64,000 nt of DNA from Leisingera sp. ANG-M1 (GCF_000813745.1 NZ_JWLC01000027.1:878-64877); one strand, 5' to 3'; positions 41,319 to 52,700 are shown, numbered from the stretch's first letter. The notes: generated by a model from the sequence alone, not told the origin. Numbers and translations: made by a program.

Positions 41319-44260
41319 GACTTCCCGGCAAAGGTTTGAACCAGGGCGCCAAGCCTATCACGTTCGGCTTCAATGGCCGCCACATGATGGGGCTGGAGGG
41401 CGACACGCTGGCCTCGGCGCTGCTGGCCAACGATGTGCATCTGATGGGGCGGTCGTTTAAATACCACCGCCCGCGCGGTGTGCTGACCGCAGGCAGCGAA
41501 GAGCCGAATGCGCTGGTGACCGTTGGGACTGGCGGCGAGCAGGACCCGAACATCCGCGCCACCCAGCAGGAGCTGTTCGAAGGGCTGGAGGCACGCAGCC
41601 AGAACTGCTGGCCGTCGGTTGAGCGCGACGTGATGGCGGTCAACGATCTGGCGGCGCCGTTTTTTGGCGCCGGGTTCTACTACAAGACTTTCATGTGGCC
41701 CGCGGCCTTCTGGGAGAAAGTGTACGAGCCGATGATCCGCAATGCCGCGGGTCTGGGCGCGTTGTCGGGCGAGGCAGACCGCGACACCTATGAGAAGGCC
41801 TTTGCCTTCTGTGATGTGCTGGTGATCGGCTCCGGGCCTGCGGGTTTGATGGCAGCGCTGACCGCGGGCCGTGCCGGGGCGGATGTGATCCTGGCCGAGG
41901 AAGACAGTCGCATGGGCGGCCGCCTGCTGGCGGAGCGTGAGGAGATCGGCGGCAAGCCGGGCCATGCGTGGGCCGCTGAGGTGCTGGCCGAATTGGAAGC
42001 AATGGACAATGTGCGGCTGATGACCCGCACCGCTGTCACAGGCGCCTATGACCAGGGCACCTATGGCGCGCTGGAGCGGGTCTCGCACCATCTGCCGCGG
42101 CGGCATTCGCTGAAGGGCAGCCACTTGCCGCGTGAGTGCTTCTGGCGGATTGCGGCCAAGCACGCGGTGCTTGCGGCCGGCGCGATTGAGCGTCCGGTAG
42201 CCTTCCGAAACAACGACCGTCCCGGCATCATGATGGCGGGTGCTGTGCGTGCCTATTTGAACCGCTGGGGCGTGGCGCCGGGCGAGCGGGTGACGCTGTT
42301 TGCCAACAACGATCAGGCCCACCGCACCGCGCGCGATCTGCATGAGGCGGGCGTGCATATCGCGGCGGTGATCGACAGCCGCCATGATGCGCCGGTCGAT
42401 GGCCCCTATCAGGTGATCAAGGGCGCGCAGGTTTGCGGCAGCGCAGGCCGCCAGCGCATCGAGAGCATCACCGTGCGCTCGGTCAAGGGCGAGGAGAAGA
42501 TCCAGACCGACTGCCTGGCGATGTCCGGCGGCTGGAACCCCTCTGTGCATCTGACCTGCCATTTGAACAGCCGCCCCATGTGGAACCGCGAAGCGCTGGC
42601 CTTTGTGCCCACTGAGGGCGCAGTGCCTGGCATGGTCACGGCAGGCGCCTGCAATGGCACCTTCTCGACCGCGGGTGCTCTGCGCGAAGGCGCTGACGCG
42701 GCGGCCAAGGTGCTGGAAGCGCTGGGCCTGAAATATGCTGCTGCCGATCTGCCGGATGCCGAGGATGATCCCTACCGCATCGCTGCACTGTGGGCGGTGC
42801 CGGGCAAGGGCCGCGCCTGGCTCGACTTCCAGAACGACGTCACTGTCAAGGATGTGAAGCAGGCGGCGGTGGAGAACTTCCGCTCGGTCGAGCATATGAA
42901 GCGCTACACCACCCAAGGCATGGCAACCGATCAGGGCAAGAACTCCAATGTGGCGGCGCTGGCGGTACTGGCGGATGCCACCGGGCGGACAATTCCTGAG
43001 ACCGGCACCACCACCTTCCGCCCGCCCTTTGTGCCGGTGTCGCTGGGCGCGATGGGGGCAGGGGCCACGGATGAGGGCTTCAAGCCGCAGCGGTTCCTGA
43101 CCTCGCATGGCGAGAGCGACAACCGCGGGGCGCATCAGCTGGAGGTGGGACTGTGGTACCGTGCGGCCTACTACCCGAAGCCGGGCGAGACCAATTGGCG
43201 CCAGTCCTGCGACCGCGAGGTGACACTGGTGCGCAATGCGGTGGGCATTTGCGATGTCTCCACCCTGGGCAAGATCGACATCCAAGGGCCGGATGCGGGC
43301 AAGTTCCTAGACTTCCTCTACACCAACACCTTCAGCACGCTGAAGGTGGGCAAGGTCCGCTATGGGCTGATGCTGCGCGAGGACGGCTTTGTCATGGACG
43401 ACGGCACCACCGCGCGGCTGGGCGAAAACCATTATGTCATGACCACGACCACCGCTGCCGCGGGGCAGGTGATGGCGCATATGGAGTTTGTCTCCCAGGC
43501 GCTCTACCCGGAATGGGACGTGCGCTTTACCTCGGTGACCGAGCAATGGGCGCAGTTTGCCGTAGCCGGACCGAAGTCGCAGGAGCTGCTGGACGGCCTC
43601 TTGGACGAGGACGTGAACGGCGAAACCTGGCCTTTCATGGGCTGCGGCGAAGCAACCGTGCTGGGCGTCAAGGGGCGGCTGTTCCGGATCTCCTTCTCGG
43701 GCGAGCATGCTTATGAGGTGGCGGTGCCTGCGCGTTATGGCGAGGCCCTGTTCCGCGAGCTGCTAAAGCGGGCAGAGGCGATGGGCGGCGGTGCCTATGG
43801 CATGGAAGCGCTGAATGTGCTGCGGATTGAGAAGGGCCTGATCACCCACGCCGAGATCAACGGCACCGTGACCGCCTTTGACCTGGGCCTGCAGGGGATG
43901 ATGTCCAAGAAGAAGGCATTCCTGGGCAAGGCGATGTCGACCCGCGAGGGGCTGATGGCAGAGGACCGGATGCGTATGGTGGGGCTGAAACCTGTTGGTG
44001 CAGCCAAGGAGATCACCGCCGGCGCGCATCTGTTCACCCTGGGCGACCCGGTCGAGCGGATCTATGACCAGGGCTATGTGACCTCGGCCGGCTATTCGCC
44101 GACGCTGGGGCATCCGATTGGCTTGGCTTTCCTAAAGGAGGGTCCGGACCGGATCGGCGAAACCGTGCGCCTGGTCGACCATATGCGCGGTATCGATACC
44201 CTGTGCGAGGTTGTCTCGCCTGTGTTCTTTGACCCTGAGGGAGGGCGTGCCCGTGGCTGA
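41315..44260 (+). CDS. soxA: Sarcosine oxidase subunit alpha
   Basis: A 981-residue subunit. The N-terminal part carries the ferredoxin-like 2Fe-2S-derived fold seen in this family. The NAD/FAD domain starts VLVIGSGPAGLMAAL at about residue 168. The last 380 residues are a GcvT-like aminomethyltransferase domain that would hand formaldehyde to tetrahydrofolate. The enzyme converts sarcosine to glycine, with H2O2. The stop overlaps the GTG start of soxG. Confidence 0.95.
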   Translation: MRLPGKGLNQGAKPITFGFNGRHMMGLEGDTLASALLANDVHLMGRSFKYHRPRGVLTAGSEEPNALVTVGTGGEQDPNIRATQQELFEGLEARSQNCWPSVERDVMAVNDLAAPFFGAGFYYKTFMWPAAFWEKVYEPMIRNAAGLGALSGEADRDTYEKAFAFCDVLVIGSGPAGLMAALTAGRAGADVILAEEDSRMGGRLLAEREEIGGKPGHAWAAEVLAELEAMDNVRLMTRTAVTGAYDQGTYGALERVSHHLPRRHSLKGSHLPRECFWRIAAKHAVLAAGAIERPVAFRNNDRPGIMMAGAVRAYLNRWGVAPGERVTLFANNDQAHRTARDLHEAGVHIAAVIDSRHDAPVDGPYQVIKGAQVCGSAGRQRIESITVRSVKGEEKIQTDCLAMSGGWNPSVHLTCHLNSRPMWNREALAFVPTEGAVPGMVTAGACNGTFSTAGALREGADAAAKVLEALGLKYAAADLPDAEDDPYRIAALWAVPGKGRAWLDFQNDVTVKDVKQAAVENFRSVEHMKRYTTQGMATDQGKNSNVAALAVLADATGRTIPETGTTTFRPPFVPVSLGAMGAGATDEGFKPQRFLTSHGESDNRGAHQLEVGLWYRAAYYPKPGETNWRQSCDREVTLVRNAVGICDVSTLGKIDIQGPDAGKFLDFLYTNTFSTLKVGKVRYGLMLREDGFVMDDGTTARLGENHYVMTTTTAAAGQVMAHMEFVSQALYPEWDVRFTSVTEQWAQFAVAGPKSQELLDGLLDEDVNGETWPFMGCGEATVLGVKGRLFRISFSGEHAYEVAVPARYGEALFRELLKRAEAMGGGAYGMEALNVLRIEKGLITHAEINGTVTAFDLGLQGMMSKKKAFLGKAMSTREGLMAEDRMRMVGLKPVGAAKEITAGAHLFTLGDPVERIYDQGYVTSAGYSPTLGHPIGLAFLKEGPDRIGETVRLVDHMRGIDTLCEVVSPVFFDPEGGRARG

Positions 44261-44798
44261 ACTGATTGCAAAAAGCCCCTGTGAAGGGCTGGTTCCGGCA
44301 ACCATCGGCGGCATGAGCCTGACCGAGGAGCACCCTGGTGCGATGTGGGCGGTGGCGCCCTTCAAGGGCCAGCAGGACAAGCTGAGCAAGGCGCTGGAAA
44401 CGGCCCACGGCATGGCGTTCCCGGCCCCGAACCGGGCGACCGGCAAGGCGGGCAGCCGGGCTGTCTGGTTTGGCCGGGACATGGCGCTGCTGTTGGGGCC
44501 TGCACCGGACGCCAAGCTGGCCAAACACGCCGCCCTGACCGACCAGAGCGACGCCTGGGCTGTGGTGAAGCTGGAGGGTAAGGGCGCCGAGGATGTGCTG
44601 GCCCGCCTGGTGCCGGTGGATCTGCGCAACCAGGCGTTCAAGCGGGGCCATACCGTACGGGCGGAGCTGAAGCACATGATGGCATCCGTGACCCGCACTG
44701 GCCCGCAGGCGTTCCAGATCATGGTGTTTCGCTCGATGGCAAAAACGCTTGTGCATGATTTGAAAACAGCCATGGAAGCTGTGGCGGCGCGGGGGTAA
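44253..44798 (+). CDS. soxG: Sarcosine oxidase subunit gamma
   Basis: A 181-residue gamma subunit. The GTG at 44253 behind GAGGGAGGGC is preferred over an upstream ATG inside soxA because it gives the usual start V/MAELIAKSPCEGLVP. It contains SRAVWFGRDMALLLGP and FKRGHTVRAELKHMM typical of the family. It overlaps soxA by 8 bases. Confidence 0.92.
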   Translation: MAELIAKSPCEGLVPATIGGMSLTEEHPGAMWAVAPFKGQQDKLSKALETAHGMAFPAPNRATGKAGSRAVWFGRDMALLLGPAPDAKLAKHAALTDQSDAWAVVKLEGKGAEDVLARLVPVDLRNQAFKRGHTVRAELKHMMASVTRTGPQAFQIMVFRSMAKTLVHDLKTAMEAVAARG

Positions 44799-44802
44799 CC
44801 TT

Positions 44803-44825
44803 CGGGAATCACCAACTGATTCCCG
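44803..44825. terminator. Perfect hairpin after soxG
   Basis: CGGGAATCA at 44803-44811 pairs with TGATTCCCG at 44817-44825 around CCAAC. No T-run follows, so it may be a weak terminator or a leader structure of the next gene, whose start is 11 bases later. Confidence 0.4.
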
Positions 44826-44835
44826 GAGCGCATCT

Positions 44836-45174
44836 ATGATCCGCATCGCCTTTGTAGCCGCCTTGCTGGCGGCTCCGGCCTATGCTTCTGAAACCAAAGA
44901 AGAAAGCTGCAAATATCAGGGGCAGGTCATGGCCGCGGTGCAGCAGGCGCGGCTGGACCGGGTGAAGCAGGAAGAGGTGGAACAAGTCATTCTGGACAGC
45001 GAGCCAGAGTGGCCCGAAGCCTTTTCCAACGCGATCCCGCAACTCGCCGGCCATGTCTACGCGATGAAGCGGCGCGACCTGAAGGGCGTCGACCTTGGCG
45101 CTGCTTTTGAGGAGCAGTGCCTGCAGAACTGGGATCAGATCCAGGCGATGCAGCAGCAGCTGCAGTCGAACTGA
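44836..45174 (+). CDS. Small secreted protein of unknown function
   Basis: A 112-residue protein with a signal peptide (about residues 1-17, ending AYA). The mature part is charged and helical (VMAAVQQARLDRVKQEEVEQ) with two cysteines, one near each end, that could pair. It ends two bases before dnaG and may be cotranscribed with it. No recognised family. Confidence 0.7.
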   Translation: MIRIAFVAALLAAPAYASETKEESCKYQGQVMAAVQQARLDRVKQEEVEQVILDSEPEWPEAFSNAIPQLAGHVYAMKRRDLKGVDLGAAFEEQCLQNWDQIQAMQQQLQSN

Positions 45175-45175
45175 C

Positions 45176-47167
45176 ATGTCGCTGCCGCCCGGTTTCCTCG
45201 ACGAATTGCGCACCCGCATCAGTATCTCTGATGTTGTCGGGCGCAAGGTCATGTGGGACCAGCGCAAATCGCAGCCGGGCAAAGGCGACTTCTGGAGCCC
45301 GTGTCCGTTCCACCATGAAAAGACCGCGTCGTTTCACGTCGAGGACCGCAAGGGATTCTATTACTGCTTCGGTTGCCACGCCAAAGGTGACGCGCTGAAG
45401 TTTGTGCAGGAGACCGAGAACGTCGGCTTCATGGAGGCCGTTGAAATCCTGGCGGGCGAAGCGGGCATGGAGATGCCTAAACGCGACCCGCGCGCCCAGG
45501 AGAAACAGGACCGCCGGGCGCTGCTGGCTGACGTGATGGAGCAGGCGGTGCAGTTCTTCCGTCTGCAATTGAAGACCGGAGCAGCCCAGGATGCGCGGTC
45601 CTATTTGCAGCGGCGGGGAATGACGGCGCAGGCGCTGGACCGTTGGGAGATCGGCTTCGCCCCTGATGGCTGGCAAGCCTTATGGGATGCTCTGCGCGGC
45701 AAGAACGTGCCTGAGGACCTGATCATCGGGGCGGGGCTGGCCAAGCCCTCGAACAAGGGCGGCAAGCCCTATGACACTTTCCGCAACCGGATCATGTTCC
45801 CGATCCGTGATGCGCGCGGCCGGGCGATTGCCTTTGGCGGCCGGGCGATGGACCCCAATGACAACGCCAAATACCTGAACTCGCCCGAGACCGAACTGTT
45901 TGACAAAGGCCGCAGCCTCTACAACCACGGCCCCGCGCGTTCGGCGTCCGGGCGCGGCTCCACGCTGATCGTGGCCGAAGGCTATATGGATGTGATTGCG
46001 CTGGCCGAAGGGGGCTTCCAGTCCTCGGTCGCACCGCTGGGCACTGCGATCACCGAAAATCAGCTGCAGATGCTGTGGCGGATGTCGGATGAGCCGATCA
46101 TTGCGCTGGATGGCGACAAAGCGGGTATTCGCGCGGCGATGCGGCTGATCGACCTGGCGCTGCCGCTTTTGGAAGCCGGCAAGTCCCTGCGCTTTGCCAT
46201 CATGCCAGAGGGCAAGGACCCCGACGACATGATCCGCAGTGAAGGCCCTGAAGCGGTGCAGGCGGTGCTGGATCAGGCGATGCCGATGGTTAAGCTGCTG
46301 TGGCAGCGGGAGACCGACGGCAAGGTCTTTGACAGCCCAGAGCGCAAGGCGGCGCTCGACAAGGCCCTGCGCGAAAAGATCAAGCTGATCCGAGACCCCT
46401 CAATCCGCAAGCACTATGGCGAAGACGTCAAAGAAATGCGCTGGCAGCTGTTTCGCGGCACCCGCGACAGTGGCGGCTACCAGCAGAGAGGCGGCAAGGG
46501 CGGCGGCTTCCGCGACGGCACGCGCGCGCCTTGGAAGCCGGGCAAGGGCTTTGGCCCGATCCCGCAGCCGCGCGCAACCACCCGGGCGTCGCTGGTGGCG
46601 GGCGCCGATGACGAATCCTTCGCCTCCATGCGCGAAGCGGTGATCCTGGCCACCGCGATCACCACACCGGACGTGATCCCGGAGTTTGAGACCAGCCTGG
46701 AGCGCCTGCACTGCGCCGATCCGGATTTGGCCGCATTGCGCGATATGGTGCTGCGCCACGGTATCAGCGCGCCGGACAGGCTGCGTGAGGAAATTGACTG
46801 GTCTTTGGGGCCCCATGCCCTTGAAAACCTCTTTGCCCTTCGCCATGTCGCAATCATCCCCTGCCTGCGCAAACCCGGCGATACCGAACTGGCCAGCATG
46901 ACCCTGGCCGAGGAACTCGCAAAACTCGAAGCGCGGCGCGGGCTGGACGCGGAACTGGCGGAAGCCGAAGAGGATTTGGACGGCCTTGCAGACGAGGCGC
47001 TGACCTGGCGGCTGCGGCAGGCGGCTGAGGCCAAAAACAAGGCCGTGCGCAGCGAGAATGAGGATAAGGCAACCTATGATGTGGGCAAGAACGGCGCGCG
47101 GCTCAACCGGGATGAGCGCGACGCCTTTGGTGCCCTTTTGGACCGGATCGGCTTCTCCGAGAAGTAA
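45176..47167 (+). CDS. dnaG: DNA primase
   Basis: A 663-residue primase. The CHC2 zinc finger is CPFHHEKTASFHV plus YYCFGCHAKGDA (about residues 40-70). TOPRIM begins LIVAEGYMDVIALAEGG near residue 265, with ALDGDKAGIRAA. A variable linker and a C-terminal helicase-binding domain follow. The true start is ATG 45176, one base after the previous stop; the frame extends back into that gene. It precedes rpoD as in the classical macromolecular synthesis operon, but rpsU is not adjacent here. Confidence 0.95.
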   Translation: MSLPPGFLDELRTRISISDVVGRKVMWDQRKSQPGKGDFWSPCPFHHEKTASFHVEDRKGFYYCFGCHAKGDALKFVQETENVGFMEAVEILAGEAGMEMPKRDPRAQEKQDRRALLADVMEQAVQFFRLQLKTGAAQDARSYLQRRGMTAQALDRWEIGFAPDGWQALWDALRGKNVPEDLIIGAGLAKPSNKGGKPYDTFRNRIMFPIRDARGRAIAFGGRAMDPNDNAKYLNSPETELFDKGRSLYNHGPARSASGRGSTLIVAEGYMDVIALAEGGFQSSVAPLGTAITENQLQMLWRMSDEPIIALDGDKAGIRAAMRLIDLALPLLEAGKSLRFAIMPEGKDPDDMIRSEGPEAVQAVLDQAMPMVKLLWQRETDGKVFDSPERKAALDKALREKIKLIRDPSIRKHYGEDVKEMRWQLFRGTRDSGGYQQRGGKGGGFRDGTRAPWKPGKGFGPIPQPRATTRASLVAGADDESFASMREAVILATAITTPDVIPEFETSLERLHCADPDLAALRDMVLRHGISAPDRLREEIDWSLGPHALENLFALRHVAIIPCLRKPGDTELASMTLAEELAKLEARRGLDAELAEAEEDLDGLADEALTWRLRQAAEAKNKAVRSENEDKATYDVGKNGARLNRDERDAFGALLDRIGFSEK

Positions 47168-47251
47168 CACGCAGGGTGATTCTGCGTTTTGCTAAGGAAG
47201 AGCACAGGAAAATTGGGTAAACGGGGTGACGAATCAGATGATCGCGCTAAT

Positions 47252-47269
47252 GATTCGCTTCAGCGAATC
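47252..47269. promoter_or_regulatory. Perfect palindrome GATTCGCT-TC-AGCGAATC before rpoD
   Basis: Perfect 8-bp arms with a two-base centre, 31 bases before the rpoD start in the 133-base dnaG-rpoD gap. It could be a regulatory RNA stem for dnaG-rpoD processing or a protein site. No T-run follows. Confidence 0.5.
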
Positions 47270-47300
47270 GACCCCCGCAGCCCCTGATATGGAGCAATGA

Positions 47301-49289
<1,989 letters not shown>

Positions 49290-49294
49290 ATTTG

Positions 49295-49319
49295 AAGGCG
49301 CCCCGCGGGGCGCCTTTTT
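49295..49319 (+). terminator. Intrinsic terminator of rpoD
   Basis: AAGGCGCCCC at 49295-49304 pairs with GGGGCGCCTT at 49307-49316, followed by TTT. Confidence 0.85.
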
Positions 49320-49370
49320 GTTGCCTGATTGAGGCGTATTCTCCCCGGCGTATTAGCTTGGGAATTTTTC

Positions 49371-49982
49371 ATGATGTTCAAAACCTTTGCCGCCATGCTG
49401 ATGGCCAGCGCTGTTTCCGCGCATGCTGATGCGCCGGATTTCTACCAGATCCCTTTCCTGACCGACGCTGCCAGCGCCAGTATTCAGCGGGATTATGAGC
49501 GGGTCCGCTGCAAACAAACCTATATGGTGGCGGTGTCGCCGGACGGCCATTGGGCTTCGCGCTGCAGCGGCAACAAACTGTCGTCCACCATCACCCAGGC
49601 GGTGCTGCAAAAATGCGAACATGCCGCTGGCCAGCCATGCGGCCTGGTTATCGCCAAAGGACGGAACCTGCCTGATTGGCAGCCCACTCCCTCAATGATC
49701 TATGCAGACAGCGTGACGCCGGACAGCGTCCCCTTCGTTGCAGAGCTGCGGCGCAGGGATATGGTGTCCCGTTACACGGTTGCCAGACGTAACAAGGCTC
49801 TGGCGCTGAGCCGGAATGGCGCGTGGGCCTATGCGTCCGGCCGCTTGACTTCACGTGAAGCGGAACATGCGGCGCTTAGCAAATGTGAAGAAATTGATGG
49901 TAACCGCAGGCGGTGCTTTTTGTATGCTTCCGGTAATGACGTGGTGTTCGGGCCTGAAACTGACATTTATCCCGAACGCTGA
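49371..49982 (+). CDS. Secreted protein with two DUF4189-like repeats
   Basis: A 203-residue protein with a signal peptide (about residues 1-20, ending AHA). Two similar units follow. One reads MVAVSPDGHWASRCSGNKLS and continues to a Cys-rich QPCGLVIAKG. The second reads LALSRNGAWAYASGRLTSRE and continues to RRRCFLYASG. This resembles a DUF4189-type pattern (S-x-x-G-x-W ... A-x-x-x-C). The start is ATG 49371. It is monocistronic. The function is unknown, probably periplasmic. Confidence 0.7.
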   Translation: MMFKTFAAMLMASAVSAHADAPDFYQIPFLTDAASASIQRDYERVRCKQTYMVAVSPDGHWASRCSGNKLSSTITQAVLQKCEHAAGQPCGLVIAKGRNLPDWQPTPSMIYADSVTPDSVPFVAELRRRDMVSRYTVARRNKALALSRNGAWAYASGRLTSREAEHAALSKCEEIDGNRRRCFLYASGNDVVFGPETDIYPER

Positions 49983-50008
49983 AGTGCTTGAAGTAGGGCG
50001 GGTAGATC

Positions 50009-50461
50009 ATGGAGGAAACTGAATCCCCTGTTGAACAGGTCGCCGCTCTAGAGCGTGATCTCATCGTTTTCGACGGCGAGTGCGTGCTGTGCTCCCGGTT
50101 TTTCCGCTTCATGCTGCGCCATGACCGGGCAGGGCGGTTCTCTTTCGCCACCGCGCAGTCGCCGTTGGGGCAGCGGCTCTACCGGGAACTCGGTCTGCCC
50201 ACCGACGATTTCGAGACAAATTTGGTGATCGTCGATGGCCGCACCTACCAGCGGCTGGATGCCTTTGCGGCCGCGATGCAGGCGCTGCCCTGGCCTTGGC
50301 GGATGCTGTCGGTCTGCAGGTTTCTGCCGGGATGGCTGAAGGACCCCCTTTACTTCGGTGTCGCCCGCAACCGCTACCGCCTGTTCGGCCGGTTTGAAGC
50401 CTGCATGATCCCCAGCCCCGAAGTCCGGGCCCGTTTTGCCGACGGAGGGTATGGCGCTTGA
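50009..50461 (+). CDS. DCC-family thiol-disulfide oxidoreductase (DUF393)
   Basis: A 150-residue protein. The family signature is FDGECVLCSRFFRFMLRHD at about residues 20-38, with the CxxC pair and a downstream RYRLFGRFEACM. DCC proteins are thioredoxin-like. It overlaps the following DUF4166 gene, which suggests joint function. The start is ATG 50009. Confidence 0.87.
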   Translation: MEETESPVEQVAALERDLIVFDGECVLCSRFFRFMLRHDRAGRFSFATAQSPLGQRLYRELGLPTDDFETNLVIVDGRTYQRLDAFAAAMQALPWPWRMLSVCRFLPGWLKDPLYFGVARNRYRLFGRFEACMIPSPEVRARFADGGYGA

Positions 50462-51003
50462 GGGATGCCTTTGGCGAAATCATCGCGGCGCAAAAGCTGG
50501 AGGTGCCGCCGGTGCTGATGCGGTTTCATGGGGAGCCGCCGGTGCTCAGCCAGGGTATCGTCACAGTCGAGGGCGGTGGCCGCTGGGCGCGGCTGCTGGT
50601 AGGTCTGGCGGGCTTTCCGCCGCCAATGGCACGCACCCGCTTCCGGCTGAACGTCACGCCGCAGGGCAAGGGTCACGTCTGGCAGCGCAGTTTCGGCAAA
50701 TACCTGACCCGCTCGCATCTGTGCTATGACCCGCGCAAACGCCGGGCGGTGGAGCGGTTCGGGCCAATTGAATTGGAACTCTCGGCCTCGGTGCAGCAGG
50801 GCGCATTGCTGATTTCGGTGGAGCGGGCTTGCCTGTTCGGGCTGCCGCTGCCGCGCGCCCTGTGCCCGCAAAGCGCTGCCGTCGAGTTCGAGACACCGGA
50901 AGGCCATCTTGGCTTTGATATCTCCGCCAGCCTGCCGCGCATCGGCTTGCTGGTGCGCTACCAGGGGCATATCGTGCTGCCGGAGCTGGATCTCAGGCGT
51001 TAA
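50458..51003 (+). CDS. DUF4166 protein
   Basis: A 181-residue protein with VLMRFHGEPPVLSQGIVTVE near the N-terminus and a repeated beta-strand pattern ending SLPRIGLLVRYQGHIVLPEL, as in DUF4166. The only in-frame start compatible with the previous gene is a TTG at 50458 that overlaps its TGA, with GGAGGG upstream. DCC-DUF4166 pairs are frequent in alphaproteobacteria. The function is unknown. Confidence 0.82.
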   Translation: MRDAFGEIIAAQKLEVPPVLMRFHGEPPVLSQGIVTVEGGGRWARLLVGLAGFPPPMARTRFRLNVTPQGKGHVWQRSFGKYLTRSHLCYDPRKRRAVERFGPIELELSASVQQGALLISVERACLFGLPLPRALCPQSAAVEFETPEGHLGFDISASLPRIGLLVRYQGHIVLPELDLRR

Positions 51004-51090
51004 CCATTTGGTAACCCGGGCGTTGCCGGGCAGGGCAGTTGTTCCTAACATTGAAGACATCGCCATTCACGCTTTCCGGGGGGGAAGAAG

Positions 51091-51387
51091 ATGTCTGCAC
51101 ATACCGATCTGAACGAGGCGCTGCTGGCGCTGACAGGCAAGCTCCAGTCGCTGAACGACTTGGTGACCGCCAATCAGTTCATGGTGGAGGCTTTGGCTGA
51201 GCAGGGCGAAGCGCTGAAACAGCTGGACGGCATGGAGACCAAGGACATGCTGCGCCAGCAGGCGCGGGCCAGATTCCATCCGCAGACCGGCACCGCGCCC
51301 AATGCTGCGGCGCTGGCCATTCTGGAGGAGGTGCTCGGCCGTCAGCCGCAAAGCGCCGAAATCATCCCTTTCCCGGCCCGCGTCTAA
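51091..51387 (+). CDS. Short helical protein of unknown function
   Basis: A 98-residue soluble protein, mostly helical and acidic, starting with heptad-like LNEALLALTGKLQSLNDLV. It has no signal peptide, no cysteines and no motif I can name. A GGGGGAAG ribosome site precedes the ATG. It may form a coiled-coil dimer. It is a monocistron between DUF4166 and the three-paralogue group. Confidence 0.65.
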   Translation: MSAHTDLNEALLALTGKLQSLNDLVTANQFMVEALAEQGEALKQLDGMETKDMLRQQARARFHPQTGTAPNAAALAILEEVLGRQPQSAEIIPFPARV

Positions 51388-51493
51388 GGGCTGCGCTCAC
51401 ACTTTTGCGAGAGCGGGCGGCAAAGGCGGCCGCAGCTACTTGGAGCCCCGGCGGGCAATCCCTATGTTGAGGCAAACACAGGGAAATTTCTTC

Positions 51494-51898
51494 ATGAAAA
51501 AGCTCTTCTGCGCATTGGGCATTGCCTGTCTCTCGGCCCTCCCGTCCACCTCCGCCGATGCCTTGACCACCAGCCGCGGGGTGCGTGTGCTGCCGGTCAA
51601 TGACGTCGTTTATGAGGTGGTGCCGCGCGGCTCGGGCGGCACTTGGACGTATTGGTGCGCCGCAGCGGAATATGCCCGCCGCGAACTGGGAGCCGGTTGG
51701 GCCGACCGGTTTTATGTGGTGCGCGGGCGGGACGTCAGCGTGACTACCGGCCGCCGGTCTTCGGTTCAATTCACGCTGCATCCGGAGCGCGCGGGAATTT
51801 CCCCAAAAACCGGCTGGCTGTCGCTGGGCTTTCAGCCGGGCGAGAGCATGTCGGTGCAGCAGGGCTACAGCTACTGCGTGCAGGCCCCAGCACTTTGA
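51494..51898 (+). CDS. Exported two-cysteine protein, tandem paralogue 1
   Basis: A 134-residue protein with a signal peptide (about residues 1-23, MKKLFCALGIACLSALP then SADA). The mature part has the shared pattern GVRVLPVNDVVYEVVPRG, YWC, GRRSSVQFTL, GESMSVQQGYSYC. The two invariant cysteines are in YWC and YSYC and are likely to form a disulfide. The next two genes share this layout. The start is ATG 51494. The function is unknown. Confidence 0.75.
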   Translation: MKKLFCALGIACLSALPSTSADALTTSRGVRVLPVNDVVYEVVPRGSGGTWTYWCAAAEYARRELGAGWADRFYVVRGRDVSVTTGRRSSVQFTLHPERAGISPKTGWLSLGFQPGESMSVQQGYSYCVQAPAL

Positions 51899-52251
51899 CC
51901 CGGGTAGCCGGGTCTTATGGGCGGCCGGCCGGGTAGGGATCACATTCGGCCACGCTGATGTGTTCCGGACCGTGAGCCGCCGGGCCGCGGGTACTTTAAA
52001 AGCCGCCGCCTGGAGGGCGCTTACCCTAGGACATGAGCGCTGCTTTCACTCCCACTAAGGTTTCTCTTAGGGTGTTGAAAGATAATAATTTTCATAGGTG
52101 TGATGCCCCTTGGCAGCCGAGACTGCAGACTTCAGAGCCGGGCGTGGCAGCCGCTGCACAGCAGTGTGACTCGCTTGTGTTCCAAACTTTCCTACCCTTG
52201 GAGAGAGCCTGGCCGAATAGGCCGTTGCCCGCTGACCGAAAGGAACCCGAT
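51899..52251. other. Spacer between tandem paralogues 1 and 2
   Basis: 353 bases with no coding frame. AT-rich patches near 52060-52100 (GGTGTTGAAAGATAATAATT) look promoter-like, and AAAGGAAC lies before the next ATG. Paralogue 2 may thus have its own promoter. Confidence 0.5.
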
Positions 52252-52653
52252 ATGAAATCCATTTCTGCCGCTGCAATTGCCGCTGCCTCGCTGCTGATGG
52301 CTGTTCCCAACAATGCCGCTGCCTATGGCAGCCACCACGGCGTCCGGGTCAACCCGGTGTCGGATGCGGTTTTCGAAGTCGTCGGCCGCGGCGGCAATGG
52401 CTATCTGTTCTGGTGCGGAGCTGCGGATTATGCGCAGCGCGTTCTGCAGGTGCCCTGGAGCAGTGAATTGCATATCTCCCGCGGGCTGGGAACCAGCGAA
52501 ACCACCGGACGCCGGTCGGCTGTTCAGTTCACCCTGGATGCAAATCTGGCGCCGGATGGAAGCCTTAGGTCTGTCAACAGCCTGCAAGCCGGTGATAGAA
52601 TGAGCGTGCAAAAGGCGTTTGAATTCTGCTTTGTGCCATTTGGCCGGATCTGA
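52252..52653 (+). CDS. Exported two-cysteine protein, tandem paralogue 2
   Basis: A 133-residue protein with a signal peptide (about residues 1-24, ending AAA). The mature part follows paralogue 1: GVRVNPVSDAVFEVVGRG, FWCGAADYAQR, GRRSAVQFTL, RMSVQKAFEFC. The cysteines in FWC and EFC are conserved. The start at 52252 has AAAGGAAC upstream; the longer frame at 52033 is rejected because it runs through the promoter. The function is unknown. Confidence 0.75.
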   Translation: MKSISAAAIAAASLLMAVPNNAAAYGSHHGVRVNPVSDAVFEVVGRGGNGYLFWCGAADYAQRVLQVPWSSELHISRGLGTSETTGRRSAVQFTLDANLAPDGSLRSVNSLQAGDRMSVQKAFEFCFVPFGRI

Positions 52654-52700
52654 GCCCGGCGGGCACCGTCTTTTGCGCGACCAAGGGAAAGGATGGGAAA

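Noticed and set aside
41099-43285. 728-residue minus-strand frame over soxD/soxA
   Set aside because: Antisense shadow; the plus strand encodes a full sarcosine oxidase alpha subunit.
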